Positions 20,941 to 34,200 of a stretch of DNA of 64,000 nucleotides are shown piece after piece. Location: contig NC_081847.1 in assembly GCF_963259705.1 (NCBI RefSeq), positions 73,553,754 through 73,617,753 on the forward strand, read 5' to 3'. The first letter of the stretch is position 1; each line of letters begins with the position of its first letter. The translations under genes were made by a program, and so were the position numbers. Source of the DNA: Myotis daubentonii (lineage: Eukaryota; Chordata; Mammalia; Chiroptera; Vespertilionidae). A model generated the notes under the pieces. That model saw only the letters and a program-made list of their open reading frames with translations. It was not told the DNA's origin and did not search any database.

Positions 20941-23904
20941 AATTATGTGATGCTATTACTGGGAATTTTAACTAAACCTTTTTGTATAGCATTTGTACAA
21001 GACAGGTTTTATTTCCATTCTCCCATAGCTATATATTAGTATTCAGTTGGTCAGACTACCCACAGACCCCTTCTATAATGTTTTGACACAAATCTTAACT
21101 CTATGTTATCCATAAATATTTGTGTTTTTTTCTAAGAGTTTTTAAAAAACTATATATAGAACTATAGTACCATTATCAAACCTAAAAAAAAATCAACACC
21201 ATATTGCTATTTAAAATGACTGTTGAGAGGTTTGTTTACACGTAATACTTAGGATTGTGAGAAATAATTACTAAGTGTGTGGTCAATTTCTTTGCCTCCT
21301 TGTTTACTGATTCCATCATGGGACTACTTATAATCATCCAAAAGTAGCTTGGCTGAGGTCATTTCAGGGTAATGTGTTTTCTCCAAAAAAGTGCTTTTTG
21401 GTTCACAACAAGTTTAGAGAGCATCCTATTATAGGAGAGATTTTGTAAGGACCCAAATGTAAGTAAACTCTTTTCTCAGGTGATTTCAGAGTCATTAATT
21501 TATTGGACTTGTGAGAAAGGAATGAAGGGTGATGGCTCCCCTGGGTTCCGGTTGAGGGACAGTGGATGGGTTTCACCATCTGGCTTCTAGTAGGTACTGA
21601 GCTCAGTTCTAGAGATTTGAGATTGAGTAGCCCGTGACACCCCCGCAAAGATGTAGTTGGCAATGTGTCTGGAGCTCAGGAAAAGGGTCTAGGCTGGAGC
21701 CTTCACGTTCAGGTGTGAATGAAACCAGGCCGTGTGAGAAGAGGAGTAACTGAGAAGCAACAGCCTGATAGAGGTAGGAGCAAAACCAGGTGGTGGTGTG
21801 GAAGCCAGAGAGAAGTGCTTTAAAGGGGGTGGTCACGTATTGTATAATTTCACATTATGTGAGATGTCCAGTAAAGATAATTTACAGAGAAAGTAGACTA
21901 GTGAAGGTTGGAGGTGGGGGGTGGGGAGGGATCTTACTGGGTGGATATTCAAAAACTGATTTATAGTGATGTCTGCACCACTCATTTGAAATAGGTGTAT
22001 TTGGTGTATTTATGATATGTAAAATATACTTCAATAGAGCAGTTTAAAAAATAGTAGTAAACTGCCCATTTACTGGTTTGGTCCCTCCTTCATTGGTGAA
22101 TGTGGTCAGATGGAGAGGGGAATTGGGGGCAAGACGGAGCAGAAGCTAGTTGCAGTGGGTGGGGAATGACAGGGTTGTGTCCATGACTCATTCCAGGTGC
22201 TTGTTTGTGAAATGGAGAGGGAGGGGGTGGTGGCTGGAAAGGGCTGGGAGTTGTGGTTTATTTTTTCATGTTTTAAATGTGTAAGAGGCCTCAGGTAGAT
22301 TTGGCAGGGAGAACGGACAGGACCTGCTGACCAGATGTGGGGGGTAAGAGGGAGAGTAGCCAAGGAAGCACCAAGCTGTCTGGCACGGGAAGCACAGTAC
22401 ATAAACACAATCTCCCTTTGCCCACAGCCGGACTCAAGCATCACAGAAAGGCCTGACAGGAGGAAGTTGTTATAAAAAAAACATAGCTGGGAGGAGGGAA
22501 CCAATCAGTGGGTAGACAGGCAAGGGAGGCAGTCTCCTGACTCCATGCTCAAGCATCCTTCAGGGCCCTTCACATCTGGCCTTTCCCTACCTGTTCAGCC
22601 TCTTCCCTCATGCCCAGTAGCCAGGCCAGCTTCCCATTTTCTGGCTTCCTCTTTGAGTCCTGTTGCCACCATTCAGGATGCTCTTCACAGCTGTTCTTAA
22701 CCAGCACCTAGTTGCCCTACATCTGCCCCCAGAAAACTGGAAAAGATAGGCACAAGTTCCTGCTTATTAAAATCTTCTGCCTCAAGGCCTCCTGTCCCTG
22801 ATTTCTGGTTGTGGACCAAAGTTTGTGTCCTAGTTGTGGGTGGTCCTGCTCAAATCCCAACCAAACTTGAGGTCCACTTTCTTATCACCCACCCACCAGT
22901 CATAAAGCTTATCAGTTGGGCACTGAAAGATCCTCTCTGTTGCTATTCCTTACACTCAGTGGTCTAGCTGCACCACCAAATTTAAAAATACCTCGCTGGA
23001 AAAAACAAACAAAAAACCTGGCTGCAATCTCTAGCTCCAAAGCCATGGTGGCTACTTAACCTCCTTTATTCCCTGGGGTGAATGCTACTCCCCCCCGCCC
23101 CCCCTCCCGCCACTGGCCAATGAAATGCAGGCTGCCAAAAAAGGAGCCCCGCCCTCCCCCAATTATCTGCAGTGGGCCCAGGCCCTGGGAGTTTAGAGAC
23201 TATCAAGGAGATGGCTCTGCTCCAGAACAAACTTGCACTTGCTAGCAGGAGGGCATACAGCTAAGTGACCAATTCTGACCACTCTGGCCTTCCTGCTCCA
23301 TTGGACCCAGAGATCTCATCCTTCACCCTGAATTCCAGACTTTGCTGTAACCTCGGATGAGGAAAGGAACAATTTTTATAGGGTCCCTGGTCAGCCTGGG
23401 TACCAGAGCACTGGGAAATGGTCACAGATCACCATCTTTCAATCAATCAATCAATGCAGTGAGAAGTCTGCATTTCACCAGGGAGAGGGCTTCTGGGATC
23501 CAGTGTCCTAACTGGCTTAGTACCTTCAATTCCTGCCCTCCTATTAAGTCTGGCCACACAAGCAAACCCAAAGCTCCCTACTGCTTCTTGCCAGCACACA
23601 TGGAAAGGGCTCCCAAAATCTGCCTCCCAAATACACTTGCTCTAGCCTTCTAATACAGTCCCTGCACCCAATCTGTTCTTATAGACTTTCTGCACTCTCC
23701 CTCACTTCCTGGGCCTGCCTTCATTCTAAGGGTGTGCACTTTGACTCTCCTTTGACCTACCCCCATGGCAGCAGGACTCCTGGGGAGGGACCCACCCTTG
23801 CTGACCAGAGTAGCCAGACCAGACCACTTCTGTACCAAGTAAGTCCCAACCCCAGAGTCCCACTCTGGCCTGGAGCCCTAGGTAACAAAGAGGCAGACAC
23901 TTAG

Positions 23905-25100
23905 TTTCCGTTAGGTTGTAGGAATTTATTTTAAATAACCTACAGTTGATTAAAAGGGAATTCATGATAAAAATAGAAGATACTTGAGGAGAGATGTGGG
24001 AAATGGACTCTGCACGCACACTAAACTAACAATGCCTCTAAAACTAATGATTATAGCAAAAAATGTTTTCACATTAAAATTCTGCTTTTTATGTGTTCTT
24101 TTTTCCATTTTTTTTACACAATTACAAAAGAAAAAATAAAAGCCCTAAAATCTTGATTATTTTTCTTTTTTTTGGACCAAATACTCATTTTCCTCTAGAC
24201 TTATTGACTTGTGACACTTTTTATACAATAAAATCTTTCAGGTGAAAGACTGGGGTTTAAAATGAAAAAGATGTTATCTGAAAGGGTACAGAAAATGCTC
24301 AGAACAAAGGATGATGGGAAAATGGTTTCAGTCACTGATTATTTCATTATCCTTAGACTCACTCACCCCTCATCCCTCCCCGACCCCAATCTACACGATC
24401 TTTAAGATCAAGAAAAAGGTTTAAATATTTTAAAATAATTAAAAAGAAATAAAAATTCACATTTAAAAAGGAACACTCAAGTCAGGAAATATTTTCCCAT
24501 CATGCTTTTCTGTGAACAGGTGTCTGAACCAAAACACTGCCGATGTCACAACTGCTTCAAGTTTAATGAAAATTGATTCCCATGACAATAGATATTGACA
24601 ACTCTTAACAGGTGCGCCGGGTTTTTGTTCTACTTAATTTTAAATTCCTGAAATGGGGGAGAGGGGAGGGAGTTTAGGAATTCATTTCTATTAAAATATA
24701 GAAGTTATTGCAAAACCCTAACTGTAAAAACGCACCAATATAATCGGATTTTGTATACAGTAGCTAAGAGAATCCAAATGTGTCAGTGAAACAGTGAATT
24801 TGCCTGGCAGAACTCTGACAAATTCCCATCCACTTGCCCTCTTGAAAATAAAAACAAAATTCAAAACAAATCATACAGCTAGAATTTTGATATCTGAAAT
24901 ATTTTTAAATAAGTTGTCCATAGGACAACTGGCTCAGCTCTCCCTTATAATATCTTCAGGTTTATCTTTTCTCAAAGATGTTGGTTTGTTAAGACTTGCT
25001 GCCTCTCCCCCATCAGGTGTGAGGGCAAGCGAGGCTCACAGTTTATCCATCTTCTCCAAACCACACTGTTCCTTTTCACAGAACTGCTCCTCAAGACTGG
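23905..25100 (-). other. TOP1: TOP1 3'UTR
   Basis: Follows the TOP1 stop codon on the minus strand for about 1.2 kb, AT-rich and free of young repeats, consistent with a conserved UTR. It ends just past the poly(A) signal at 23930-23925. The length is close to what I recall for the human 3'UTR. The cleavage site is inferred. Confidence 0.75.
23925..23930 (-). terminator. TOP1: TOP1 polyadenylation signal AATAAA
   Basis: TTTATT on the plus strand reads AATAAA on the minus strand. Downstream in transcription order comes a T/G-rich stretch (gtgtctgcctctttgtt), as expected for a cleavage element. Confidence 0.75.
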
Positions 25101-25203
25101 CTAGAACTCATAGTCCTCGTCAGCCATGTCGATAGCCCAGGCAAACTTCTCCCGCTGGGTTTTGTTGTAAATTTTCTCAATTGGGACCCCCCACTTCTTG
25201 CAC
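25101..25203 (-). CDS. TOP1: TOP1 exon 21 (residues 732-765, stop)
   Basis: Begins with the last base of the split Trp732 codon, reads [20 protein letters not shown] and ends MADEDYEF, stop TAG at 25103-25101. Acceptor TTTGCAG. This is the tail of the C-terminal domain that carries the active-site tyrosine. Confidence 0.97.
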
Positions 25204-28200
25204 CTGCAAACAAGGGAGAAAAGGGGGGGTTTAGTGTCTCTGGGAGCAATAGCCCAGACCTGGGGCCAAGGCTGGGATGTGCTGCCTTCTCCTTCACATG
25301 CATCTGGTGAGAACGAGAAAGTAGGTGCTACTACAAATGCACAAATGAGAAAGATACAGATAAAAAGACCAAGGTAGAACAATTATGTTCTCATGCAGCT
25401 AATGAGCACAAAGCTGAAAACTGAACCCAAGCATCTGGCTCAAGTCCATAGTGCCTTGCAAACTAACCAATCCCCTGACACCAAACAGGGCAAAAGAGTA
25501 GGAAAGGGTACAAGAGTAGGATGGAAAAAGGCCTAGAAGAGTAGGGGCCACAAGGGATGATTCTTCTACCTAGGCCCAGAACTTAGCAACTCAAGGTAAC
25601 TAATAAGCATCTTCATAAAAGCCACTTATTTGGGGATATTATTTTATGACTCTGTGTGTGTGGTAGGGGATGGAGGAAGTGAGCAAACCATAGAAAATTT
25701 ATCTGCCTTTGTTAAAAGGTCCCTCTAACTCTTTGTATAGGTTGCTTAAATCTGTGTTCTCATTTTTGTTTTTTCTCCTTGTTCCTACCTTTCTTCCTTC
25801 ACTTGTAAATTATTTTATTGAAACACTAGCGGCCCAGTGCATGAAATTTGTGCCTGGGTAGGGTCTCTAGGCCTGGTGGACAAACAGGGCCGATCCGGGC
25901 CTTGCCTTCCTTTGTTCCACGCCGCCCCCTGGTGGTCAGCGCACATCATAGCGAGCAATGGAACTCCCTGTAGAACTCCCAAGGGGGCACTTTGTATATT
26001 AGCCTTTTATATATATGAGATTTTGTTGAAGTGAGGGGCTCTTATATATATTTCCTTCAATACAGGTGAAGAGTTTCTATTTTTATCTAGGATGGGGACT
26101 GCACCTGCCTTTTTAAAACATATGTAAACACACTCAAAGGCACTGTAACAGCACTGACCACTGAAGTCCATCCAGACTGTTCTGATGCCTTTGCAGCATG
26201 CACAGGCTGGCAGAGGTTTCCCAGAGCACTAGAAGGGCATGGTTCTCTCATAATCCTGCCACCCTTCTCAAGCCAGTAGCAAAGGGCTCAATGCTTACCA
26301 AGCCACTGAGATCCTTGGGTCCAGATAATTGAGTTTGGAGGTTCCCAAAGCAATCTGTTTATTCTCCTCTCGGTCTGTGGCCTGAACTTCAAGCTTCATC
26401 AACTGTTCCTCCAGTCTCTGCACAGCCTTCTTCTTTGACTCCACCACCCTGGGAGAATGGATGTCCATCAAGAACCAGACCTGGCCTTTGGCAAGAACAC
26501 TGCAACCCCACCCTGACACTTAGGTGGCAGTAAAAGCAGAAAAGTCCCAAGTACAGAGATTTCCAAAAAGCATCATTCTGAAACCCTAGAAAAGCTGGAG
26601 CCCAGAAACCTGGCCCATATTACACATGCTTTTTTCTCTCAACCAACCCTCAGCTTTGCACATCACCAGGCACATACTTTTTGGTCTTTGTATCCTTCAT
26701 GACCTTGGCATCAGCTTTAGCACTTTTCAGGTCTCTCCGGGCATCTGCTAGCTGTTCCTTCTTGGCATCAATCTGGGTGGGGGAAGAACATCAATCAGTT
26801 TTAGGAATACAAGACGCCTAGAGAGAAGAAAAGAACTACTGTATCACAGAAGATGAAACCTAGACGTCTCCACCAGGCAGGCAGTCTCCCTTGGTGATCT
26901 GCCAGGTAAAAACACCCAAGGGTGGCTTCATGAAAGCACAGAGTAGGTGCACAGTGACTGCTGAATTCAACTGCTACTTGGCCATTTATGTTCTTCAGTG
27001 ACCCACCAAGAAATGAGCATTCTATAAGCAGAGATCCAGGGCACCATTAATCTAGATGTTCAGGAAGAGAACCAGCTGGGACTAGGAATGTGGGTGCTAA
27101 TCTTTTAGGTGAATGTGGCCATAGACACCTGACAAGAGGGCTATAGACAAGCTGTTTATCCAATGGAACCTGAGCCAGGGTCCTTGCACTGTCTGAGCCC
27201 ACTTCATTTCTTAGATTATGCCAGCACTCTGGGAAGGAGCTGTCAGCTTCTAGAAAAAAAAGGATGTGTGAAGAGAATATCCAAGGGACTAAAAAATGGC
27301 AACTAAAAGGTCAGCTAGTCCATTCCAAGCTGATATATGGCATGTCCTGCCTTTGGCATTGTTTTCAAAAGGAGAGGGAGCTGATCCCTGGCCGGGTGAT
27401 TCAGTTGGTTGGGGCGTTGTCCCGTACATCAAAAGGTCATGGGTGCAATTCCAAGTCAGGGCACAAACCTAGGTTGCAGGTTCAGGGCCTGTACCGGAGG
27501 CAACCAATAGATTTTTCTCACATTGATGTCTCTCTCTCTCCCCTCTCTAAAATCAATAAACATATCCTCTGGTTAAGATTTGTAAAAAAAAGATAGAGGG
27601 AGCTGAGACGGGAAGACAAAGTAGTACTCCTCAGAAACAGATTTGAAAACATTTTTAGCAGTTGACCTCTTTTTCCAAATGAATCTCATGGAGTCCCAGT
27701 CTATAAAAAAAAAGACCAGGGCAGTTGCAACTTTTCTTGCTTGATAGAGCCCTTGAAAAACACCTCGAGAACCTAAGCTTTTCTCTGAGTTCCTGTTTGA
27801 GGATGGCAGTAGGCAACACCATGGAACTAGAACCCAAACCTGTGAGCTCTCGCTGCTGAGTGCAGGTACCCTGGACCTGCTCACCTTGTTTACCTGGAGG
27901 TCAAGGGGACCGCTACAGAGTAAATGTATGCCTGATTCAAACACACTGGGCTGTTGCTCTCAGCCTAGAATTGCCTATTAGATGCACATACACAGCCCCA
28001 GATTGGAAACAGAGGCTACCATTGTGAGACAATCATTAAATGCATTTTACTATGAATGGCTTACTTCCAACATTTATGTTGTCCAAAGGCAAGCTGAAGG
28101 AACTGACTCTATACACAAAAGCATCACAGACACCATTAGCCAGATTCTTCTTAGGCTAAAAATGCAACACACCACAATCTTTTAACCATTTCTGTGAATG

Positions 28201-31200
28201 CTAAGTTGGCAGACTATGCCAAATTCTTTCAAAGCATCAAAGACTCCATTGATTCATTTGGCAAAGGGGCGTGTGTTTGCTTTGTGGGCACACAGGAGAG
28301 GGTTCCTGGGCTTGGAGGGCTCGTCTGGCAGGCAGCCTGGGCTGCCCAAGCAGTGGTTCCAGAGTGAGATCAACAAAAGACCTCCTCATACTCCAGGGAG
28401 GGGTCTCCTGAATTAGGTAAACACCTGAATATTCATGCTTTTATTTCTGGCTCAGAACAACATGAGAGTAAATGATACCAGGTGACAGCCATTTAACAGA
28501 GTGGCAGGAAAAGGGAGCTGCTAGGAAGGGTGGTCTGTAGGGTTCTTTGCCTGCCAAACATATGGTCCAAGGATTTGAGAGCTCCGTGGACACATTCATT
28601 TACTGTGGATGTATGCATCCCTTCAGGTAAGTCAGCACCATAAGTTGTGCGTATCTTTTGACCCAGATGTACTACTCCTAGGTATCTTGAAGATATTTCA
28701 ACAGAACAAAATTTCATGATGGGCTTGAAAATATTATGTGGTCTCACTATATAGCAGTTTTTAAACTCCAGTTGTCCAAGTACAGAATTCTGTGAACATG
28801 GATGGAAAAATATCACATCTGTAATTTCATCAACCTCTAGTTGAAATTCATCATTTATCCTCCAATTATGTGGGCAACAAACTATAGTGATGTGATACAA
28901 GTAGTACCTACGATTTTATCAGCAATAGATAGTAGATATTTTCATATCAATAATTATTACAGATCTCTTAAAGGATCATTTATATTCATTACTACCTTGA
29001 AATTTACAGGTTATTAGAACCACCTTGCGATTTTAATAAGTTAATAAGGAAGCACATTTATTACTATATCAGACTTTAAAATATATTTGGTAAGTATATT
29101 TCATGATAGTCGGTTTCCTTTATAACCCTATGTGTCAGCAATGAAAATTCTCACTGTGGGTTAGTACATAAGAATGAATTAGATCTGCAACCACTGCTCA
29201 CACAAAAAAGCTCAGTACCAGGCAGAGTCGGAGGAAGGAGAAAGGCACATAGAAGAGGAACAGTATCTATTTGTTTGCATGTCAGTTTCTCCCTAGCATT
29301 CAAAAGATGTTTGAAGAAGAGCTACATAAAATATGATTCCCTGTGGAATGTGCAAAAATAAAAATAGTTGTGCTAGAATTGGGGGGAAATTAACTATCAT
29401 TGTTTCATCTTTTCAATTTGATACAATCTAATTTGGAAATAATTATATTTCTGGGCTGTGGCAAGGAATTGTGAAGACTTTATCTATTTATCCTCGTGTA
29501 TAATAAAGACAATTAGCAATATTTCAACCTGAGCTTTTCAAAATGGGAAGTGGCCAATGCAGAACTTGTGCACACAGAATGAGCACCTTCTGAACAGTGG
29601 GTACCAGGCACTCAGTGTCTTCCTCAGGGATGACTGCTATCATAGTTCCATTTGTTTAGCTCTAGTGTAGACCTTTCTTCCAGAACAGACCCAGAACTGG
29701 CCTTCTAATATCCCAGCCTGGAAAGCTGAATTAAAAATGCCTTTTGTTTTCAGAATATCAACTCATGGCAGACACAGTTCTCTTCATTTTGCTACCCCAC
29801 TATCCAGATTCAAAATACCTTAGATTGCAAGTTCATCATGGACTTCTCAAAAGTTTTTGGTGGTGCCCTCTGATGGTTACAAAGAATTGCAACAGCTCGG
29901 TTGGCACGGTTATAAGATAGGATCTTTGCTGGGATGTTCTCATCCGCTGTACAGAAAGAAACGTGACAGTAAAAAAGAGTGAATTTGTACAACCAGAGAG
30001 AATACCCATGTGCCTTCCCTAGTGCTCCATCCTCATGATTTTACTAGGTCTCATGTCACTCCAATGATCAAATTTCCCCAAACCACCAATCAGTTCAAAA
30101 TCAAAAGTCTACACACTCATCTGCTTGCTGAATGCCCGCTTCCCCAACCTACCCCACCCAATGTAACCTGAAGAAAATAGGGACTTGGGACAGAAAGAAG
30201 CCAAGGTAGAGAAGACAAAGGGACCATAAATTTTACATTTTAAAACCCTAAGGCAATATATTTTTTTAAGTACAATAAAAAGTGTTAGCCAAGGAATTTT
30301 CTTACTTGTGTGATTCTTTATCCTGCCCTAAAATACTGACCTTCTACATATCCATCTTTGGCTTTTCTGGCTCATATTCTAAAACCATTGAACATATTTA
30401 TAGAGGACAGTAGGAATTTAGCAGTGACTGGGCTCCAGGAAAAAAGCTTGCAGACTGTGGTGATACCTTCTGCAGCTGGTTTTTAGAATTCAACCTACTC
30501 ATAAGGGAAAAAATTGACAGAAACCTCAAGGAAAGGATTTGCTCTGATATTACTTTAGTAACCATGACAACCTACTCTCCAATTTAACAGAACATTACAG
30601 CACTATGTCTTTTCTCTGTGAGCTTTAAAATAACATACATATAAAACAAAGTGCAGGCATTTTCAGAGCAGATAGAAAGCCCCTGTCAGCATTCCACAAA
30701 TCGAAACTAGAAGCTGGGGTAGGAATGGAGGAAATGGCACTGGTCTTATGTTTATACAGACTAAGCCTTAGCTCTCTACTGGAGGGATGGAGGGAAAAGT
30801 TTCCAGTCACAATGTTAAGAGAAAATGTGGAACAGACCTAGGATTTTAGTGGGACAAGGGCACTGGGCATCACCAGCAGGGTGTGGGCCCTGGGTGGCCA
30901 AGCAGTACTTACGGGCTGTGAGTTCTTTTAGCTGCTGCTGTAGCGTGATGGAGGCATTGTAGGTACGGAACACCTTGGCAGTCAAGCCCTCCATGAGATC
31001 CTGAAGATGCTTATTTAAAATAGCAGTCTGGATGAGATAAAGCAACACGGATGTTGGAATTTATGGTAAAAGCCACACAACACCACCCCACACAACACCA
31101 CCCCTTCTGGCAAGCTCGAGGACACTGATGCCAGTGCATCATGACCTTGCCAAGTTTACTGCTCTGCCAGACGGAAGGTAGGAAAAGTGAAAGAGAATTC

Positions 31201-34200
31201 TGGAATGTAGGGTTCATGATACCTCCCTAAGATGTACTTCAATCTTAAGCAGGCCCATAAAGCAAATGTGTCTTTCCCTGTTAACATCTTCCCTGATAGG
31301 ATATGAAGGACAGGTCTGGGGTCTCCAGAGGTGGCTGGCATCTAGCCAAGGGAAGGCTTGCAGGAATCAGAGGATAAAAGCAGGGTCTGTTTACCCTCGT
31401 CTTAGGGCTTTGGCCCTGGATTCACTGTATGCCCCGAGGGAGGAAGAGCATAGAGGACGCCACAGGATAAGCTGAGGGGAGAGCCCAAGTCACCCCAGGC
31501 AAACCTCTCCTTTAGGAGCTTGTGGGCTCTGGCCGGGCCCCTCTTCCACCCAGTGCACTTTGTCCACTCACATTGAGTCTATCAAACAGATCATCCTCGG
31601 GCTGTTTGTTCTCCATAAAGAGTTGTAAGTTCTTAAAAACCTACAAGAAATAATAATTTTTAAGACCTTTACTTTGGAAACACTTATAACTTTAAAAAAA
31701 AACACAGAAAGCACTAGGGGCACCACATTCTTTACCCAAACTCATTTACCGTTTGTGCAGTGTGCATGTCTGCTGGCTCTCTCTACGTGTGCGCTAATTA
31801 TCTGTTTTGAACAATCTGTGGGTACTTACACAGGATGGAGGTTCACAGTATTTATCAGCTTCATAAATTTACAGTGATACCTTTTTATCGAATCTACTGT
31901 TCATACTCCAATTTTGTCAGCTGACCTAATGATATCCTCACCCTCCAACCACTCCCAATGTGGAATCCAATCTAAGCTCAGGATTTACATTTAACGGCCA
32001 GGTCCCTTTAGCTTTATTTCATCTGGAGCATTGCAACAGCCAGTAAAGCCCACATTACTGATGACACCTCAGCCCGAAGGCTGGATTACTGGGATCCTAC
32101 ACTCTGTAGGCCTCTGGTTAAAGCCCAATATGGGGGGAGGGGAGGTGCACTGAGCTGCAATACCTCTTCAGCTACAGGCTTAGAGATCTAAGCACCAAAA
32201 GGCTACTTTTTCACTCAATCAGGAACTGGGGAGAAGTAGAGCCAAGCAACAAATGACAAATGTGCAACATGACCAAGGGATATGGAAATGTGGTTACATC
32301 ATTAAAATGACATCGTGGGTTCAATCTTTTTTTTTTTTTTCCAATATATTTTATTGATTTTTTTACAGAGAGGAAGGGAGAGAGATAGAGAGTTAGAAAC
32401 ATCGATGAGAGAGAGACATCGATCAGCTGCCTGCTGCACATCTCCTACTGGGGATATGCCCGCAACCCAGGTACATGCCCTTGACCAGAATCGAACCTGG
32501 GACCTTTCAGTCCGCAGGCCGACGCTCTATCCACTGAGCCAAACCGGTTTGGGCCGTGGGTTCAATCTTATGCTGAGTTTATTGTGAGGGCCAACCTCTA
32601 CAGCATACTCTGTTGAATACTGCTATGGGAGATGGCCCTCATTCCCAGGAATTGGGGGTGAGGGCAGGGACACCAAATAATACCTCTCTCCTCTCTTTTG
32701 AGTGTTTTTCTAGTGCCCAGCACAGCACAGAGCACACAAAAAGCACTCAACAAAAATGCTTGTTGAATGGATGGATGAACTAATAAAAAATAGGCCACAT
32801 TAACTTACTCGTTTCTCAACAGGGACTTTGTTATAGTATCTGATTGAGTCCTTCCCAAGGAAGTCAAACTCGACCACATATTCCTGGCCATCCAACTCCG
32901 GGTGCAGATTGATATGCTCCACGCGCAGCGAGCAGCAACCCACAGTGTCCGCTGTTTCTCCTTCCTCTTTCTCATTGCCTGCTCTCAGAGCAAGCTGTCC
33001 CAGGAGGAGAAAGTGAGAGAAGATGTAAAGATTAGCATGAATGAAGAAACTTCAGTCTCACAGGCTCTCTATGAAACCAAAATCAGAATCCTCTCAATTC
33101 TCTTTGGGGACAGAGCATTATTCTGCAAGACCTGGGATCTGCATTGTTGCTTCTTCCTCTATAAAAGGAAGTATGAAGAGTCATGGGGATATTAAACTTC
33201 CCTATAAATCTAACCTCTTTACTCTGTCTTCTCAACTGGGAATGGAGGAAAGGAAGGACTTTTTTTTTTTTTAAAGCAGCAAGTGAGGGAGTGTTTCTAG
33301 TCTTGGCAATCAGACTCAAAAAGTTAGTTTCTTAATTTTGCTTAATTTTTGAGACAATTTAGAATTTGTGCTCAAATATATAAAGTATAAAACTTGTGGG
33401 AAAAAACATGGAATCTTTTCTTCTGAAGAATACTGAGAAACTGATCTCCAGAACAGTCTCTCAAACTGTAGTTGTGACATATTAGCAGAATTTCAACCAA
33501 TTTTAAGGGTTATAATCTTATTTTTTTACAAGAAACAGGAAAATATCAGAATTCATTGCTCGTAGGACAGCAAAAGCATTGCTTTGTGCAACTTTTGTTT
33601 CAGTTACACAAACACAAATATAATTGTGTTGGGATGTGATGCCAATTATTTTTGGTGGCTCATAGAAAGAGTTTGAGAATGTCACAGCATTTCCGGCATA
33701 TTCAGGTTCAGGCAAACTCTCCTATCAGGCAGACTCTTCAGACAGCACCAGACATGGACTGACTGACTCTCTATTTCTACCCTCCCTATTGGACCAGAGA
33801 CTGGATAAGTAGGACCCCAGGTGTTGGCTTGTCAACACCTCTCCAGTACTTAGCATGGGGCCCAGAGGAGTAAACGCTCCCTACATCTTTGTTAAGCTGA
33901 ACACATCAGGCAATGTGACAGGCAGATGCTCTCACCTTGTCGATGAAGTACAGGGCAACAGCTCTCTGCCTGACTTTCATCTCTTTGGACTTCCAGTCTT
34001 CTCGATACTGGTTCCGGATCTTGTCCACACACTTCTTCAGCCTCCGAGCGGTCTCGTATTTCTGCCAGTCTTTCTCACCCTGCAAAGACCCAATCCCAAA
34101 GGTGGATTGCTTAGGGATGGTGAATAATGATAGGCTGTAAATACCCAAGTTCAGGGCTCTGCACCAAAAAGAAGAAACTTGAGCTTTTAAGCAAGGGAGC

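Larger units (their letters stand above)
15831..23904. other. Intergenic region between PLCG1 promoter and TOP1 3' end
   Basis: About 8 kb with no open frame or splice pattern I recognise. Contents: L2, MARNA/Tigger, several MIRs, L1M fragments, a tRNA 5' half and diverged repeats. A divergent non-coding transcript from the CpG island is possible but nothing in the sequence proves it. A CCAAT-containing GC-rich patch lies at about 23090-23160. Confidence 0.6.

Noticed and set aside
28493..28900. 135-codon minus-strand open frame in a TOP1 intron
   Set aside because: No family signature and it does not fit the TOP1 frame, which is already complete from exon 17 to 18 to 19.
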